Under the pieces are notes generated by a model that saw nothing but the letters and a program-made list of their open reading frames with translations, was not told the origin of the DNA and did no database searches. Shown in pieces: positions 8,287-16,245 of a DNA stretch of 64,000 nt. Source of the DNA: Streptomyces sp. NBC_01268. Lineage in GTDB: Bacteria; Actinomycetota; Actinomycetes; Streptomycetales; Streptomycetaceae. The position numbers and the translations under genes were made by a program. The DNA lies in assembly GCF_036240795.1 (NCBI RefSeq), contig NZ_CP108454.1, forward strand, positions 8,306,001 to 8,370,000. The letters are read 5' to 3'. Within the stretch, counting starts at the first letter, position 1, and every line of letters begins with the position of its first letter.

Positions 8287-8616
8287 ATGGGGGCTCAGTA
8301 CTACGGCGCCGACAGCGAGAACGGCGACCGCATCGACGACCCCTCCGAGGACGCGCTGTTCATGATGATCAGCGACCTCAACAACTCCGACAACACCTTC
8401 GTCGTCGTCCAGCCCGACGAGGACGACCCCGTCTGGTTCGCCTCCGTGGCCGTCCTCGATGAAGGCGGTTACGAGATCGTCCGCCGTGACACCTCCCGCG
8501 ACGAGCACGAGGTCACCACGGCGACCAGCATCAGCAACATCGCCCGCGACCTCACCATCTGGATGGCCGCCCGCGACTTCCCCGGACGGCCAACCAAGCA
8601 GGTCAGCGAGTTCTAA
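8287..8616 (+). CDS. IS passenger protein, acidic, unknown function
   Basis: A 109-residue, strongly acidic protein. ATG 8287 is preceded by a purine-rich GAGGGAGAGACAGC ribosome site. The stop codon lies inside the right inverted repeat, so the gene is an integral part of the element. No transposase, HTH or known resistance motif is visible. The pattern (SDLNNSDNTFVVVQPDEDD, then VWFASVAVLDEGGYEIV) distantly recalls small Imm1-like immunity proteins, but I would not assign this. It is soluble, with no signal or membrane segment. Confidence 0.6.
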   Translation: MGAQYYGADSENGDRIDDPSEDALFMMISDLNNSDNTFVVVQPDEDDPVWFASVAVLDEGGYEIVRRDTSRDEHEVTTATSISNIARDLTIWMAARDFPGRPTKQVSEF

Positions 8617-8664
8617 AACACGACCTAGGCCCCGTGGCTCGCCCCAGGGGGCGGCGGCGTGGTG

Positions 8665-8697
8665 GGACCTTCGGTCCGCATGACTGTGACAGGGTCC
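8665..8697. promoter_or_regulatory. paired DosR/OsdR-like boxes upstream of sulP
   Basis: GGACCTTCGGTCC (8665-8677) is a perfect 5-bp-arm palindrome; a weaker copy, GTGACAGGGTCC (8686-8697), follows with centres about 20 bp apart. The pair sits 35-67 bp before the sulP ATG and just outside the IS right end. Confidence 0.45.
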
Positions 8698-8731
8698 GTG
8701 AGATCTTGAAGCGGCGGAGGAGAGGAGCCTC

Positions 8732-10465
8732 ATGTCGCAGCACGCCCGACCGAGCGATTCGGGGTGGCGCCGTTTGGTACCTGGCACGCCTGGAATCGCT
8801 GTCCTCGCCCACTACGAGCGCTCCTGGCTGCGCGGCGACCTGCTGGCGGGCGTGACCGTCGTGGCGTATCTCGTGCCGCAGGTCATGGCGTACGCGACCG
8901 TGGCGGGGCTGCCGCCCGTCGCCGGGCTGTGGGCGATTCTGCCCGCACTGGCGTCGTACGCGCTGCTCGGCTCGTCACGGCTGTTGTCGGTCGGGCCGGA
9001 GTCCACGACCGCGCTGATGACCGCTACCGTTGTCGCACCGCTCGCAGCCGGGGATCCAGGGCGATACGCCGTACTGGCGGCCGCGCTGGCCGTCGCGGTC
9101 GGGCTGCTGTGCGTGGCGGCGTGGGCGGCCAGGTTCGGCTTCGTCGCCGATCTCCTCTCGCGGCCGGTCCTGGTCGGCTATCTCGCGGGCGTGGCGCTGA
9201 TCATGATCGTGGATCAGCTGCCGAAGATGACTGGCGTGAGCACCACTGGGTCAGGCTTCTTTCCGCAGCTGGTGTCCTTCGCGCAGAACCTGTCCGAGGC
9301 CCAGCCGGCCACCCTCGTCGTCGCAGTCACCGCCCTCGTCCTCCTCTTCACCCTTCCGCTCTTCCTGCACGCGGTGCCTGGGCCGCTTGTGGTGGTCGGG
9401 CTCGGAACCGTGGCGGTGGCGGCGTTCGGTATGGAAGAGCATGGCGTCGCCGTGATCGGAGACGTGCCGGCCGGGCTGCCCCACCCGGCTCTGCCGGCCT
9501 TCGACGAGCTGTCGCGGTTGATGGTTCCGGCGCTCGGCCTCCTCCTCGTGGGCTACACGGATGTCATCCTCACCGCGCGCGCCTTCGCCACCGGCGACGA
9601 GGTCGGGCGCCTGGACGCCAACCAGGAGTTGCTGGCCCTGGGCGCCGCGAACCTCGGCGCGGGCGTCCTGAGCGGGTTCCCGGTGAGCAGCAGTGCCAGC
9701 CGCACTGCGCTGGCGCACTCCACGGGCGCGCGAAGTCAGGTGTACGCGCTGACCGCCGGTGCGGCCGTTCTCGCCGTACTGCTGTTCCTCGGACCGCTGC
9801 TGAGCCTCACTCCGGTTGCCGTGTTGGGCGCCCTCGTCGTCTACGCCGCCGTCAAGATGATCGACCTGGCGGGCTTCCGGCGGCTGGCCTCCTTCCGCCG
9901 CAGGGAACTCCTGCTGGCCGTCGCCTGCCTGTGCGGCGTGCTGTCCCTGGACATTCTCTACGGGGTGCTGGTGGCGGTCGGCCTGTCGGTGGCCGAGCTG
10001 CTGACGCGGGTCGCGCGCCCGCATGATGCCGTCCAGGGGTTGGTTCCCGGCGTGGCCGGCATGCACGACGTCGACGACTATCCGGAAGCCCGTACGATTC
10101 CTGGGCTGCTCGTCTACCGGTACGACTCGCCGCTGTTCTTCGCCAACGCGGAGGACTTCCGGCGCCGTGCACTCGCCGCCGTCGCGGAACAGTCCGGGCC
10201 CGTCCACTGGTTCGTGCTCAATGCCGAGGCCAATGTGGAGGTGGACATCACCGCGCTGGACTCCGTCGATGAGCTGCGTGGGGAACTGGGCGGTCGCGGA
10301 ATCGTGTTCGCGATGGCACGTGTGAAACAGGACCTGCGCGACGATCTCGACGCCTATGGGCTGACCGAGTCGGTCGGTGCCGATCTGATCTTCCCGACAC
10401 TGCCCACGGCGGTGGCCGCGTACCGGGACTGGCAGCGCGCCCGCGAAGGCGGTTCTCCTGAGTAG
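8732..10465 (+). CDS. SulP-family anion transporter with STAS domain
   Basis: A 577-residue membrane protein, distinct from the SulP at 4532-6253. About ten to twelve hydrophobic helices lie between residues 30 and 420, including GVTVVAYLVPQVMAYATVAG, which carries the SulP signature region. A C-terminal STAS domain (about 440-560) includes LNAEANVEVDITALDSVDEL, where the usual serine/threonine site is altered. The start ATG has AGGAGAGGAG upstream. The paired boxes at 8665-8697 suggest dormancy control. The downstream 273 bp (10466-10738) to the convergent ABC genes contain no credible gene. Confidence 0.87.
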   Translation: MSQHARPSDSGWRRLVPGTPGIAVLAHYERSWLRGDLLAGVTVVAYLVPQVMAYATVAGLPPVAGLWAILPALASYALLGSSRLLSVGPESTTALMTATVVAPLAAGDPGRYAVLAAALAVAVGLLCVAAWAARFGFVADLLSRPVLVGYLAGVALIMIVDQLPKMTGVSTTGSGFFPQLVSFAQNLSEAQPATLVVAVTALVLLFTLPLFLHAVPGPLVVVGLGTVAVAAFGMEEHGVAVIGDVPAGLPHPALPAFDELSRLMVPALGLLLVGYTDVILTARAFATGDEVGRLDANQELLALGAANLGAGVLSGFPVSSSASRTALAHSTGARSQVYALTAGAAVLAVLLFLGPLLSLTPVAVLGALVVYAAVKMIDLAGFRRLASFRRRELLLAVACLCGVLSLDILYGVLVAVGLSVAELLTRVARPHDAVQGLVPGVAGMHDVDDYPEARTIPGLLVYRYDSPLFFANAEDFRRRALAAVAEQSGPVHWFVLNAEANVEVDITALDSVDELRGELGGRGIVFAMARVKQDLRDDLDAYGLTESVGADLIFPTLPTAVAAYRDWQRAREGGSPE

Positions 10466-10738
10466 GAGTCACCGCCGTTCAGCCCGGCTACCGCCAGGCG
10501 CAGCGAGGCATGTGGGGCGATGCCGCTTCTGCGAGGAGGTCCGGCGCCCCGTCGGGCAGTTCGGGCGCCGAGAGGTGGTCGGCAGGCGCGTTCCGGTCGG
10601 ACCCGAGGTCGGCTCCGCAGCGCCGTCGGAGGGACGTGACCCGGTCCAGCGTGGTGCGGCAGCCTCGCGGACGTGGCCGACCACCCTGCCGGCTGCCGGT
10701 CGTCAGCGCTCGCCGACCCGGTCCGCGAGGGGTGCGCT

Positions 10739-13675
10739 TCATTCGGTGACGCGGACCGCGAGCGCCGGGCGGATGGCGGCCGCGCGGCGCGCCGGTCCGA
10801 TCGTAGCCAGGAGGGACGCGGCGAAGGTGGCTGCGGCCAGGACGCAGATGCTGGTCCATTCGACCGGGAAGCCTCCTTCGAGGCCCTCGAACGCGGCGCT
10901 GTTGGCGTACATCAGCCAGGTGGTGAGCACGCCCAGGAGGGAGCCGAGCACGATTCCTTCCACGGCGATGAAGGAGCTCTCCCAGAGGAAGGACCGCTGG
11001 ACCGTCCGTGCCCGGAAGCCGAGGGCCCGCAGGATGCCTATGGTGCGACGGCGTTCGCGTACGGCTCGGACCATGACGACGCCGAGGCCGGTGATGCCCA
11101 CGCCGAGGCCCAGGGCGAGGAAGCCCTGCATGAGGCGGAAGAAGGCGGTGCTGGAGTCGAACTGTTGGCGGATGTCAGACTCGATGGGTGTGGCGACCAG
11201 GCTGGACGAGAGCTGCTCGCCCTGCAGTCGGGTCGCCAGGGCGTCGGGGGAGGTTCCGGTGCTGGTTCTCACCAGTGCGGAGGCGTTCTGTGCCTGGGCG
11301 CCGAAGAGCTCGCGCGTCGCCTGCTCGCCCAGCACCACGGGGTAGGTGGTCGAACTGGCGCCGGTGCCCGGGTAGAAGACCAGCCCGTTGCTGAGCACGC
11401 CCGCGATGACCTTCTCCTCGCTGCGGCCCGTGCGGGGGTCTGTCAGGGTGAGGGTGTCCCCGGGGTCGTAGTAGTCGCCGGCAGGGCCGCCGGTGCTGCC
11501 GAAATAGCCGTCGAGTACGACGTAGCGAGGGTCGGAGGCGAGGGCCTGCCATACGGCGGCGTCGTTGGCCAGTCCGGGCAGTCGCTCCCGGAACGTGATG
11601 CCGGTGATCGCTCCGTCGGGAACGCCGACGACGGCGGTGTCCAGCGGTCGAGAGCTGCGGTGTCCCGGGTCGGTGGCCCGTCCTGCAGCGTTGACCAGCG
11701 GTGTGACCGTCGCGATCTCGGGGGCGGAGGGGCCGCCGCGCAGGTCGACGAGCAGTCGGTCGCCTGCGACCTGCGGGTTGTAGTCCAGTCGCAGGGAGTA
11801 TCCGGCGGTGGCGTCGGCGACGACCCCGTCGACGCCGGCGCGGAGGATCCCCGAGATCTCCGTCAGGAGTACCAGGACGAACACGATCAGCGTGTACATC
11901 ACCAGCGTCGCGCCGGTCCTGAAGCGCTTGGCCAGCGGGTACGCGACGGCGAGCCGCGCCGCCAGGCCGCCTTCCGTCGGGCGTTCGAGGAATCGTCGTA
12001 CGGGACGCAGCAGCGTCCTCTGGTTGTCGCTGACGAGGACCACTGCGGAGAAGGCGGAGAGTGCGCCTTGGATGACGTAGACGGACATCGAGGGCGTGTC
12101 GAAGATCCTGGGGCGGACGACGGGTGCCAGGAGCGTCCACGCGAGGACGGCTCCTGCGACCGAAGTGGTCACGGTGTGACGGGGAAGAACCAGCAGGAGC
12201 GCCGGAGTGGCGAAGGCGAGCGCGAGCGCCGGCATGAGGTACGTCGCGTCGGGCTGGCTGCGCGCCACGGCGGGGACGGCCACGAGCGCGCACAGGAATG
12301 CCAGGGTGCTGGAGACCGCGAGCAGCCGGCGGCGCGGTCCCTGTCCGGGCGTGGCGGGGAGGTCGCGGATCGCGGCGATGATGTTGAACCTGCTGATGCG
12401 TACGCTGGTGGCCAGGATGGCGGCGAAGGCGATGAGCAGGCCCATGGCCAGACCGTTCAGGACGCTCGTGGGAGTGACGGCGAACGCGATGCGGATGCTG
12501 CTTCCGCCGACCGACCAGCCCTGGAAGATCTGCGCGGCCACCACGGCGACGCCCCAGCCGACGGCGACCCCGATGGCCACGCCTGGCAGCGCGGACAGCA
12601 ACGCGTACGTCGCCCCTTCGAGCGTGAACGAACCGACCAGCCGCGAGCGCTTCATCCCCACGGCCCGCACCATGCCCATCTGGGACTTCCGCTCCTCGCC
12701 GAGCATCACGAAGATGTTCACCAGGAGCAGCGCGCCCGCGATGATGCTGAAACTGCCGATCATGAGGAACAGTGCGCCGAGGGAGTCCCCGGCCTGCTTC
12801 GCGTCGCGCAGGACCGTCTGCTTCGGTGTCTCGATCTCCGTCTGCCCGGCGAGCGGGCCCAGAGCCTGCCGGATGTCGGCTGTCACCTGGTCAGTCAGGG
12901 CTTCGCCGCTTTCGACGCCGCCTCGGTTGGAGACGAAGGTGACCGAGCGCGGTTCCGCACCGGCGGCCCGGGCGGCGGAGTCCAGGGTCCCCGGTGCCAG
13001 GAACACGTCGCGGTTCATCCGGCCGCCCAGGCCCACACCGGCCAGGCCCTCTTCCGGCACCACACGCTCGACCCGGTACGTACCCGGAACTCCGAACAGG
13101 TACAGCGTGACCGGATCCCCGGCCCCCACGTTCAGGGAACGGGCCAGCGGCTCGTTGACCACGACCTGTCCTGGCTCCGGATTCGGTCCGCCGAGACCGG
13201 AATCCCCACCTGGCGCGCCGAAGCGCGCCGCCTTGTCGAAGTCCATCTGCCAGGCCAGGACGCGTGGCTCGGCGACCGTGCGGTCGCCGGCACCGCTGAC
13301 CGCCGATGCCTGGGTGGCCAGGGCGTTCAGCACTCCGTCGATGTCGGGATCGTCTGCCAGAGGGGCCATCCGTTCCACCACGGCACGCCCGGTCGGGCCG
13401 GGGGGTGCGACGACCCGCTCGTCCACGGGCCCCAGGGTCCGGTACGCCTCCTGCCGTACGGAGAAGTTCAGGGTGTCGCCGACGACGAGGGCCCCGATGA
13501 CGATGGCAGTTCCGAGCATCGATCCGCCGATCACCAGCGCCGCCTCGGTGCGCCGGCGAGCGACCTGCCGGAAGGCCAGCCGCCGTGACACCGGCTGCCG
13601 GAGGGCGACCAGCACCAGGGCGGCGAGGGCGAGCGCCAAGGCGGCGAGCAGCGGGATGAGGAGATTCGGGTACAT
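10739..13675 (-). CDS. ABC transporter permease, FtsX/MacB type
   Basis: A 978-residue membrane protein. An N-terminal helix (about residues 5-27) and the FtsX-associated segment RRLAFRQVARRRTEAALVIG are followed by a large extracytoplasmic domain. A cluster of membrane helices with FtsX folds lies in the middle, then a second extracytoplasmic domain, and a final FtsX domain near residues 840-975 (GVGITGLGVVMVRAVRERRR and ATIGPARRAAAIRPALAVR). It follows the ATPase gene by 2 nt. Such permeases export lipids or peptides or act mechanically. No substrate can be deduced. Confidence 0.85.
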   Translation of the reverse strand: MYPNLLIPLLAALALALAALVLVALRQPVSRRLAFRQVARRRTEAALVIGGSMLGTAIVIGALVVGDTLNFSVRQEAYRTLGPVDERVVAPPGPTGRAVVERMAPLADDPDIDGVLNALATQASAVSGAGDRTVAEPRVLAWQMDFDKAARFGAPGGDSGLGGPNPEPGQVVVNEPLARSLNVGAGDPVTLYLFGVPGTYRVERVVPEEGLAGVGLGGRMNRDVFLAPGTLDSAARAAGAEPRSVTFVSNRGGVESGEALTDQVTADIRQALGPLAGQTEIETPKQTVLRDAKQAGDSLGALFLMIGSFSIIAGALLLVNIFVMLGEERKSQMGMVRAVGMKRSRLVGSFTLEGATYALLSALPGVAIGVAVGWGVAVVAAQIFQGWSVGGSSIRIAFAVTPTSVLNGLAMGLLIAFAAILATSVRISRFNIIAAIRDLPATPGQGPRRRLLAVSSTLAFLCALVAVPAVARSQPDATYLMPALALAFATPALLLVLPRHTVTTSVAGAVLAWTLLAPVVRPRIFDTPSMSVYVIQGALSAFSAVVLVSDNQRTLLRPVRRFLERPTEGGLAARLAVAYPLAKRFRTGATLVMYTLIVFVLVLLTEISGILRAGVDGVVADATAGYSLRLDYNPQVAGDRLLVDLRGGPSAPEIATVTPLVNAAGRATDPGHRSSRPLDTAVVGVPDGAITGITFRERLPGLANDAAVWQALASDPRYVVLDGYFGSTGGPAGDYYDPGDTLTLTDPRTGRSEEKVIAGVLSNGLVFYPGTGASSTTYPVVLGEQATRELFGAQAQNASALVRTSTGTSPDALATRLQGEQLSSSLVATPIESDIRQQFDSSTAFFRLMQGFLALGLGVGITGLGVVMVRAVRERRRTIGILRALGFRARTVQRSFLWESSFIAVEGIVLGSLLGVLTTWLMYANSAAFEGLEGGFPVEWTSICVLAAATFAASLLATIGPARRAAAIRPALAVRVTE

Positions 13676-13677
13676 GG

Positions 13678-14424
13678 TCAGCCCAGAGGGGCGTCGGGGA
13701 TCGGGGCTCGGGCCGTGACGGTCTGGCGGACGTCGTCGACCAGCTGCCCGTCATGCATGCGGATCAGCCGGGGCGCGCGGGCGCCGATGGCGCTGTCGTG
13801 GGTGACCAGGACGATCGTCTGGCCCTCGTCCTGGTTGAGCTCGCACAGCAGGTCCATGACCTGGTCGGCCATTGCACTGTCGAGGTTGCCCGTCGGTTCG
13901 TCCGCCCACACGATGGCCGGACGTCCGGCCAGGGCGCGGGCGATGGTCACCCGCTGCTGTTCACCCCCGGACATCTCGCTCGGCCGGTGCTCGACGCGGT
14001 GGCCGAGACCCACCCGGTCGAGCATGTCCAGCGCCCTGCGACGCGCTTCACGCGTCCGGGTGCCCACGAGCAGGAGGGGCAGTTCGACGTTCTCCACGGC
14101 GGAGAAGACGGGGATGAGGTTGAACGCCTGGAAGACGAACCCCATGGTGTGCGCCCGGTGCTCCGTGCGCGCCGCGTCCGACATCGCGAACAGGTCGTGA
14201 CCGTCGACCTCCACCCGGCCGGCGTCGATGTCGTCGAGCCCGGACAGACAGTTCAGGAGCGTGGTCTTCCCGGAGCCTGACGGTCCCATGACCGCCACCA
14301 TCTCCCCGTGGCGCACGATGAGGTCCAGGTCGAGCAGGGCCGTGACCTCCACGGAGCCCGTCCGGTAGATCTTCCGGACCCCGGTGGCGACGAGGAGTCC
14401 CTGGTCGGCGTTCATGTCTTCCAT
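13678..14424 (-). CDS. ABC transporter ATP-binding protein, MacB/LolD type
   Basis: A 248-residue ATPase with Walker A GPSGSGKTTLL, Q-loop region GFVFQAFNLIP, signature MSGGEQQRVTIARAL, Walker B IVWADEPTGNLDS and switch histidine VLVTHD. All are intact. ATG 14424 has a strong CCGGAGGTTGGT ribosome site, so I prefer it to the longer frame from 14490. It is co-transcribed with the large FtsX-type permease. A perfect palindromic box lies about 50 bp upstream at 14475-14488. Confidence 0.9.
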   Translation of the reverse strand: MEDMNADQGLLVATGVRKIYRTGSVEVTALLDLDLIVRHGEMVAVMGPSGSGKTTLLNCLSGLDDIDAGRVEVDGHDLFAMSDAARTEHRAHTMGFVFQAFNLIPVFSAVENVELPLLLVGTRTREARRRALDMLDRVGLGHRVEHRPSEMSGGEQQRVTIARALAGRPAIVWADEPTGNLDSAMADQVMDLLCELNQDEGQTIVLVTHDSAIGARAPRLIRMHDGQLVDDVRQTVTARAPIPDAPLG

Positions 14425-14474
14425 ACCAACCTCCGGAGGGAACCGGCGGCTACGGCCACCCAGGCCCCGGAAAC

Positions 14475-14488
14475 GGGCCGAACGGCCC
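14475..14488. promoter_or_regulatory. DosR/OsdR-like box upstream of the ABC operon
   Basis: GGGCCGAACGGCCC is a perfect 6-bp-arm palindrome. A weaker copy, GGCCACCCAGGCCC (14454-14467), lies 21 bp away. Both fall between the ABC ATPase start and the NarK-like gene stop. Confidence 0.5.
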
Positions 14489-14536
14489 AATCGCCGGTCA
14501 TCGGAAGGCCGGGACGAGCGGTTCCCGCCGCCGCGG

Positions 14537-15751
14537 TCAGGCGTCCGCGGTCGCCCGGGCGCTTCGCCGGACAGCGGTGGCGGCCAGGGTTCCCGCGCCG
14601 GTCGCGGTGACGGCGAGGAGGACGAACCCCCACGTGTAGTCGTGTGCGATGCTGTCGACCGCTCCCATCACGAGGGGCGGGAAGAAGCCGCCGAGACCGC
14701 CCGCCGCCCCGACCACTCCCGTCACCGAGCCGACCCGCTCGGCCGGAACCAGACGTGCCACGAGCGCGAAGACCGCCCCGGACCCGGCGCCCAGGCCGGC
14801 GGCCATGCCGAAGAAGGCCGCCGTTCCCACGGGGACCAGTTCCGCCTCGAACGCCGCGATCAGGGCGGACACCGCAACGAGCCCGTACGAGACCGTCAGT
14901 ACAGGTACGGGGTGGATACGGTCCGACAGCCAGCCCCCCACCGGCCGCATCGCCACGGCGAGGACGACGAATCCCGCGGTCCGCAGTGCCGCGTCGGAGC
15001 GCCCGAGCTCGTACGCCCTGGTGAGATAGGTCGGAAGGTAGACGCTGAACGCGACGAACCCTCCGAAGGAAACGGCGTACAGGAACGCCAGCTGCCAGGT
15101 GGCCGGTGTACGCATGGCCAGTGCTGTGCGCGATAACAGCGACCCCGACGCCGTCGCGCGCCCTGGCCTGTCGCGGATCAGGAACCAGGCCACCCCGGCG
15201 TACACGGCGAGGAAGGCGGCCACGAGATCGAAGGGGAAGGCACGTCCGACGGCGTCGGTGAGCTGGACGGTGGTGAACGCCGACAGGGCCGTTCCAGCGG
15301 TGCCGATGCCGAAGATCCCGAGGGCGAAGCCTCGGCGTGCGGGTGGGTACCAGGCGTTGACGAACGGCACTCCGACGGCGAAGGCCGTTCCCCCGATCCC
15401 GAGGAGGAAGCCGCCCGCGAGCACCTCGGCGAACGAGTCGGCCAGGTGACCCAGGTACAGCACGGGGAGGATCGTCAGGGCCGCGACGAGGGGAAAGACC
15501 CGGCGCGCACCCCAGCGGTCCGTCAGCGCTCCCGCCGGGATCCGGCCCAGCGCGCCGACCACCACGGGCACGGCGACCACCAGTGACTGCGCGAAGGAAC
15601 TGAGGCCTAGGTCGTCCCGCAGCCGCGGGCCGAGCGGGCCCAGCAGCGCCCATGCCCAGAAACAGAGGGCGAACCCGACGGTGGCGAGGAACAGCATCTG
15701 CCACGGTCGCGGTGCGTCCACGACGGGCGGGATCCCCGAGTTCCGGACCAT
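14537..15751 (-). CDS. NarK-like nitrate/nitrite MFS transporter
   Basis: A 404-residue protein with about 12 transmembrane helices. Its sequence resembles the nitrate/nitrite porter group: FALCFWAWALLGPLGPRLRD near residues 27-46, and FVNAWYPPARRGFALGIFG with the following glycine-rich helix. ATG 15751 is preceded by GGGAGGCCACC, so I reject the longer frame from 15913, whose extra 54 residues are low-complexity. M. tuberculosis narK2 is a DosR target. No nitrate reductase is in the window. It is divergent from the formate dehydrogenase operon and shares an intergenic region with boxes at 15853-15888. Confidence 0.85.
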   Translation of the reverse strand: MVRNSGIPPVVDAPRPWQMLFLATVGFALCFWAWALLGPLGPRLRDDLGLSSFAQSLVVAVPVVVGALGRIPAGALTDRWGARRVFPLVAALTILPVLYLGHLADSFAEVLAGGFLLGIGGTAFAVGVPFVNAWYPPARRGFALGIFGIGTAGTALSAFTTVQLTDAVGRAFPFDLVAAFLAVYAGVAWFLIRDRPGRATASGSLLSRTALAMRTPATWQLAFLYAVSFGGFVAFSVYLPTYLTRAYELGRSDAALRTAGFVVLAVAMRPVGGWLSDRIHPVPVLTVSYGLVAVSALIAAFEAELVPVGTAAFFGMAAGLGAGSGAVFALVARLVPAERVGSVTGVVGAAGGLGGFFPPLVMGAVDSIAHDYTWGFVLLAVTATGAGTLAATAVRRSARATADA

Positions 15752-15852
15752 GGTGGCCTCCCGGCGGTGATCCGCGTCGGCGGGCGCGGGCTTGCTGTTC
15801 CCACCCTCCGGCCTTCGGGATCCCGGCTCCAGGGGCCGCTTGTTCCCTTCCG

Positions 15853-15888
15853 TGCCCGTCCGGCCCCCCGCCAGGGACCGGACGGCCC
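15853..15888. promoter_or_regulatory. paired DosR/OsdR-like boxes between narK-like and fdh genes
   Basis: TGCCCGTCCGGCCC (15853-15866, 11 of 12 fixed bases) and GGACCGGACGGCCC (15875-15888, 12 of 12) lie 22 bp apart, roughly midway between the divergent starts at 15751 and 15982. They could serve either or both operons. Confidence 0.6.
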
Positions 15889-15981
15889 TGTGCCGGGCCT
15901 CCTGGGGCGGCACACGGTGGTGGCGGACGGACCGGATGCAGGGGCGTCCGGTTCCTGCCGGCCCGGCCGTCGGGAGTGTGA

Positions 15982-16245
15982 GTGGCGATGATGTTCTGGT
16001 ACGGCGACGGCATGAACGGATGGGGCTGGTTCGCCATGACAGCCGGGATGGTGCTGTTCTGGGGCCTTCTCATCACCGTCGCGGTGATGCTCTTCCGTAC
16101 CCTGGGCCGTCCCGCGGAACGGCCGTCTGGGTCTCGGCCTGCCACGTCGGCCGAGCAGATCCTGGGCGAGCGACTGGCGCGCGGTGAGATCGACGAGGAC
16201 GAGTACCGCCGGCGCCTGACCGCCCTGCGCAGCGCGGAACCGTGA
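15982..16245 (+). CDS. small SHOCT-domain membrane protein
   Basis: An 87-residue protein. A Met/Trp/Gly-rich N-terminus leads into one membrane helix (MTAGMVLFWGLLITVAVMLF, residues 19-38), then a linker and a C-terminal SHOCT motif (AEQILGERLARGEIDEDEY). SHOCT segments are short oligomerisation or membrane-anchoring elements. GGGAG precedes GTG 15982 by 5 nt; ATG 15988 is an alternative. The stop overlaps the next start, so it heads the formate dehydrogenase operon and may anchor or regulate that soluble complex. The role is inferred. Confidence 0.75.
   Translation: MAMMFWYGDGMNGWGWFAMTAGMVLFWGLLITVAVMLFRTLGRPAERPSGSRPATSAEQILGERLARGEIDEDEYRRRLTALRSAEP

Larger units (their letters stand above)
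7291..8624 (+). mobile_element. IS5-family insertion sequence with passenger gene
   Basis: A 1334-bp element bounded by inverted repeats GCCGTGTTTTAGAA (7291-7304) and TTCTAAAACACGAC (8611-8624), matching at 13 of 14 bases. It is flanked by a CTAG duplication (7287-7290 and 8625-8628), typical of the IS427-like IS5 subgroup. Both ends and the transposase frame are intact, so recent insertion or continuing activity is plausible. It carries a second ORF unrelated to transposition. Insertion separates yjdM from the sulP promoter but leaves the palindromes at 8665-8697 undisturbed. Confidence 0.9.

Noticed and set aside
10590..10603. Box-like sequence GTTCCGGTCGGACC
   Set aside because: It matches 11 of 12 fixed bases but lies between two convergent gene ends where no promoter is expected and has no partner 21 bp away. 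It shows the chance background of 11/12 matches.
10673..13588. Very long plus-strand open frame (971 codons) opposite the ABC permease
   Set aside because: Composition is glycine/arginine/aspartate-rich without any domain. The minus strand encodes a clear FtsX-type permease, and the open frame is a G+C-bias shadow.
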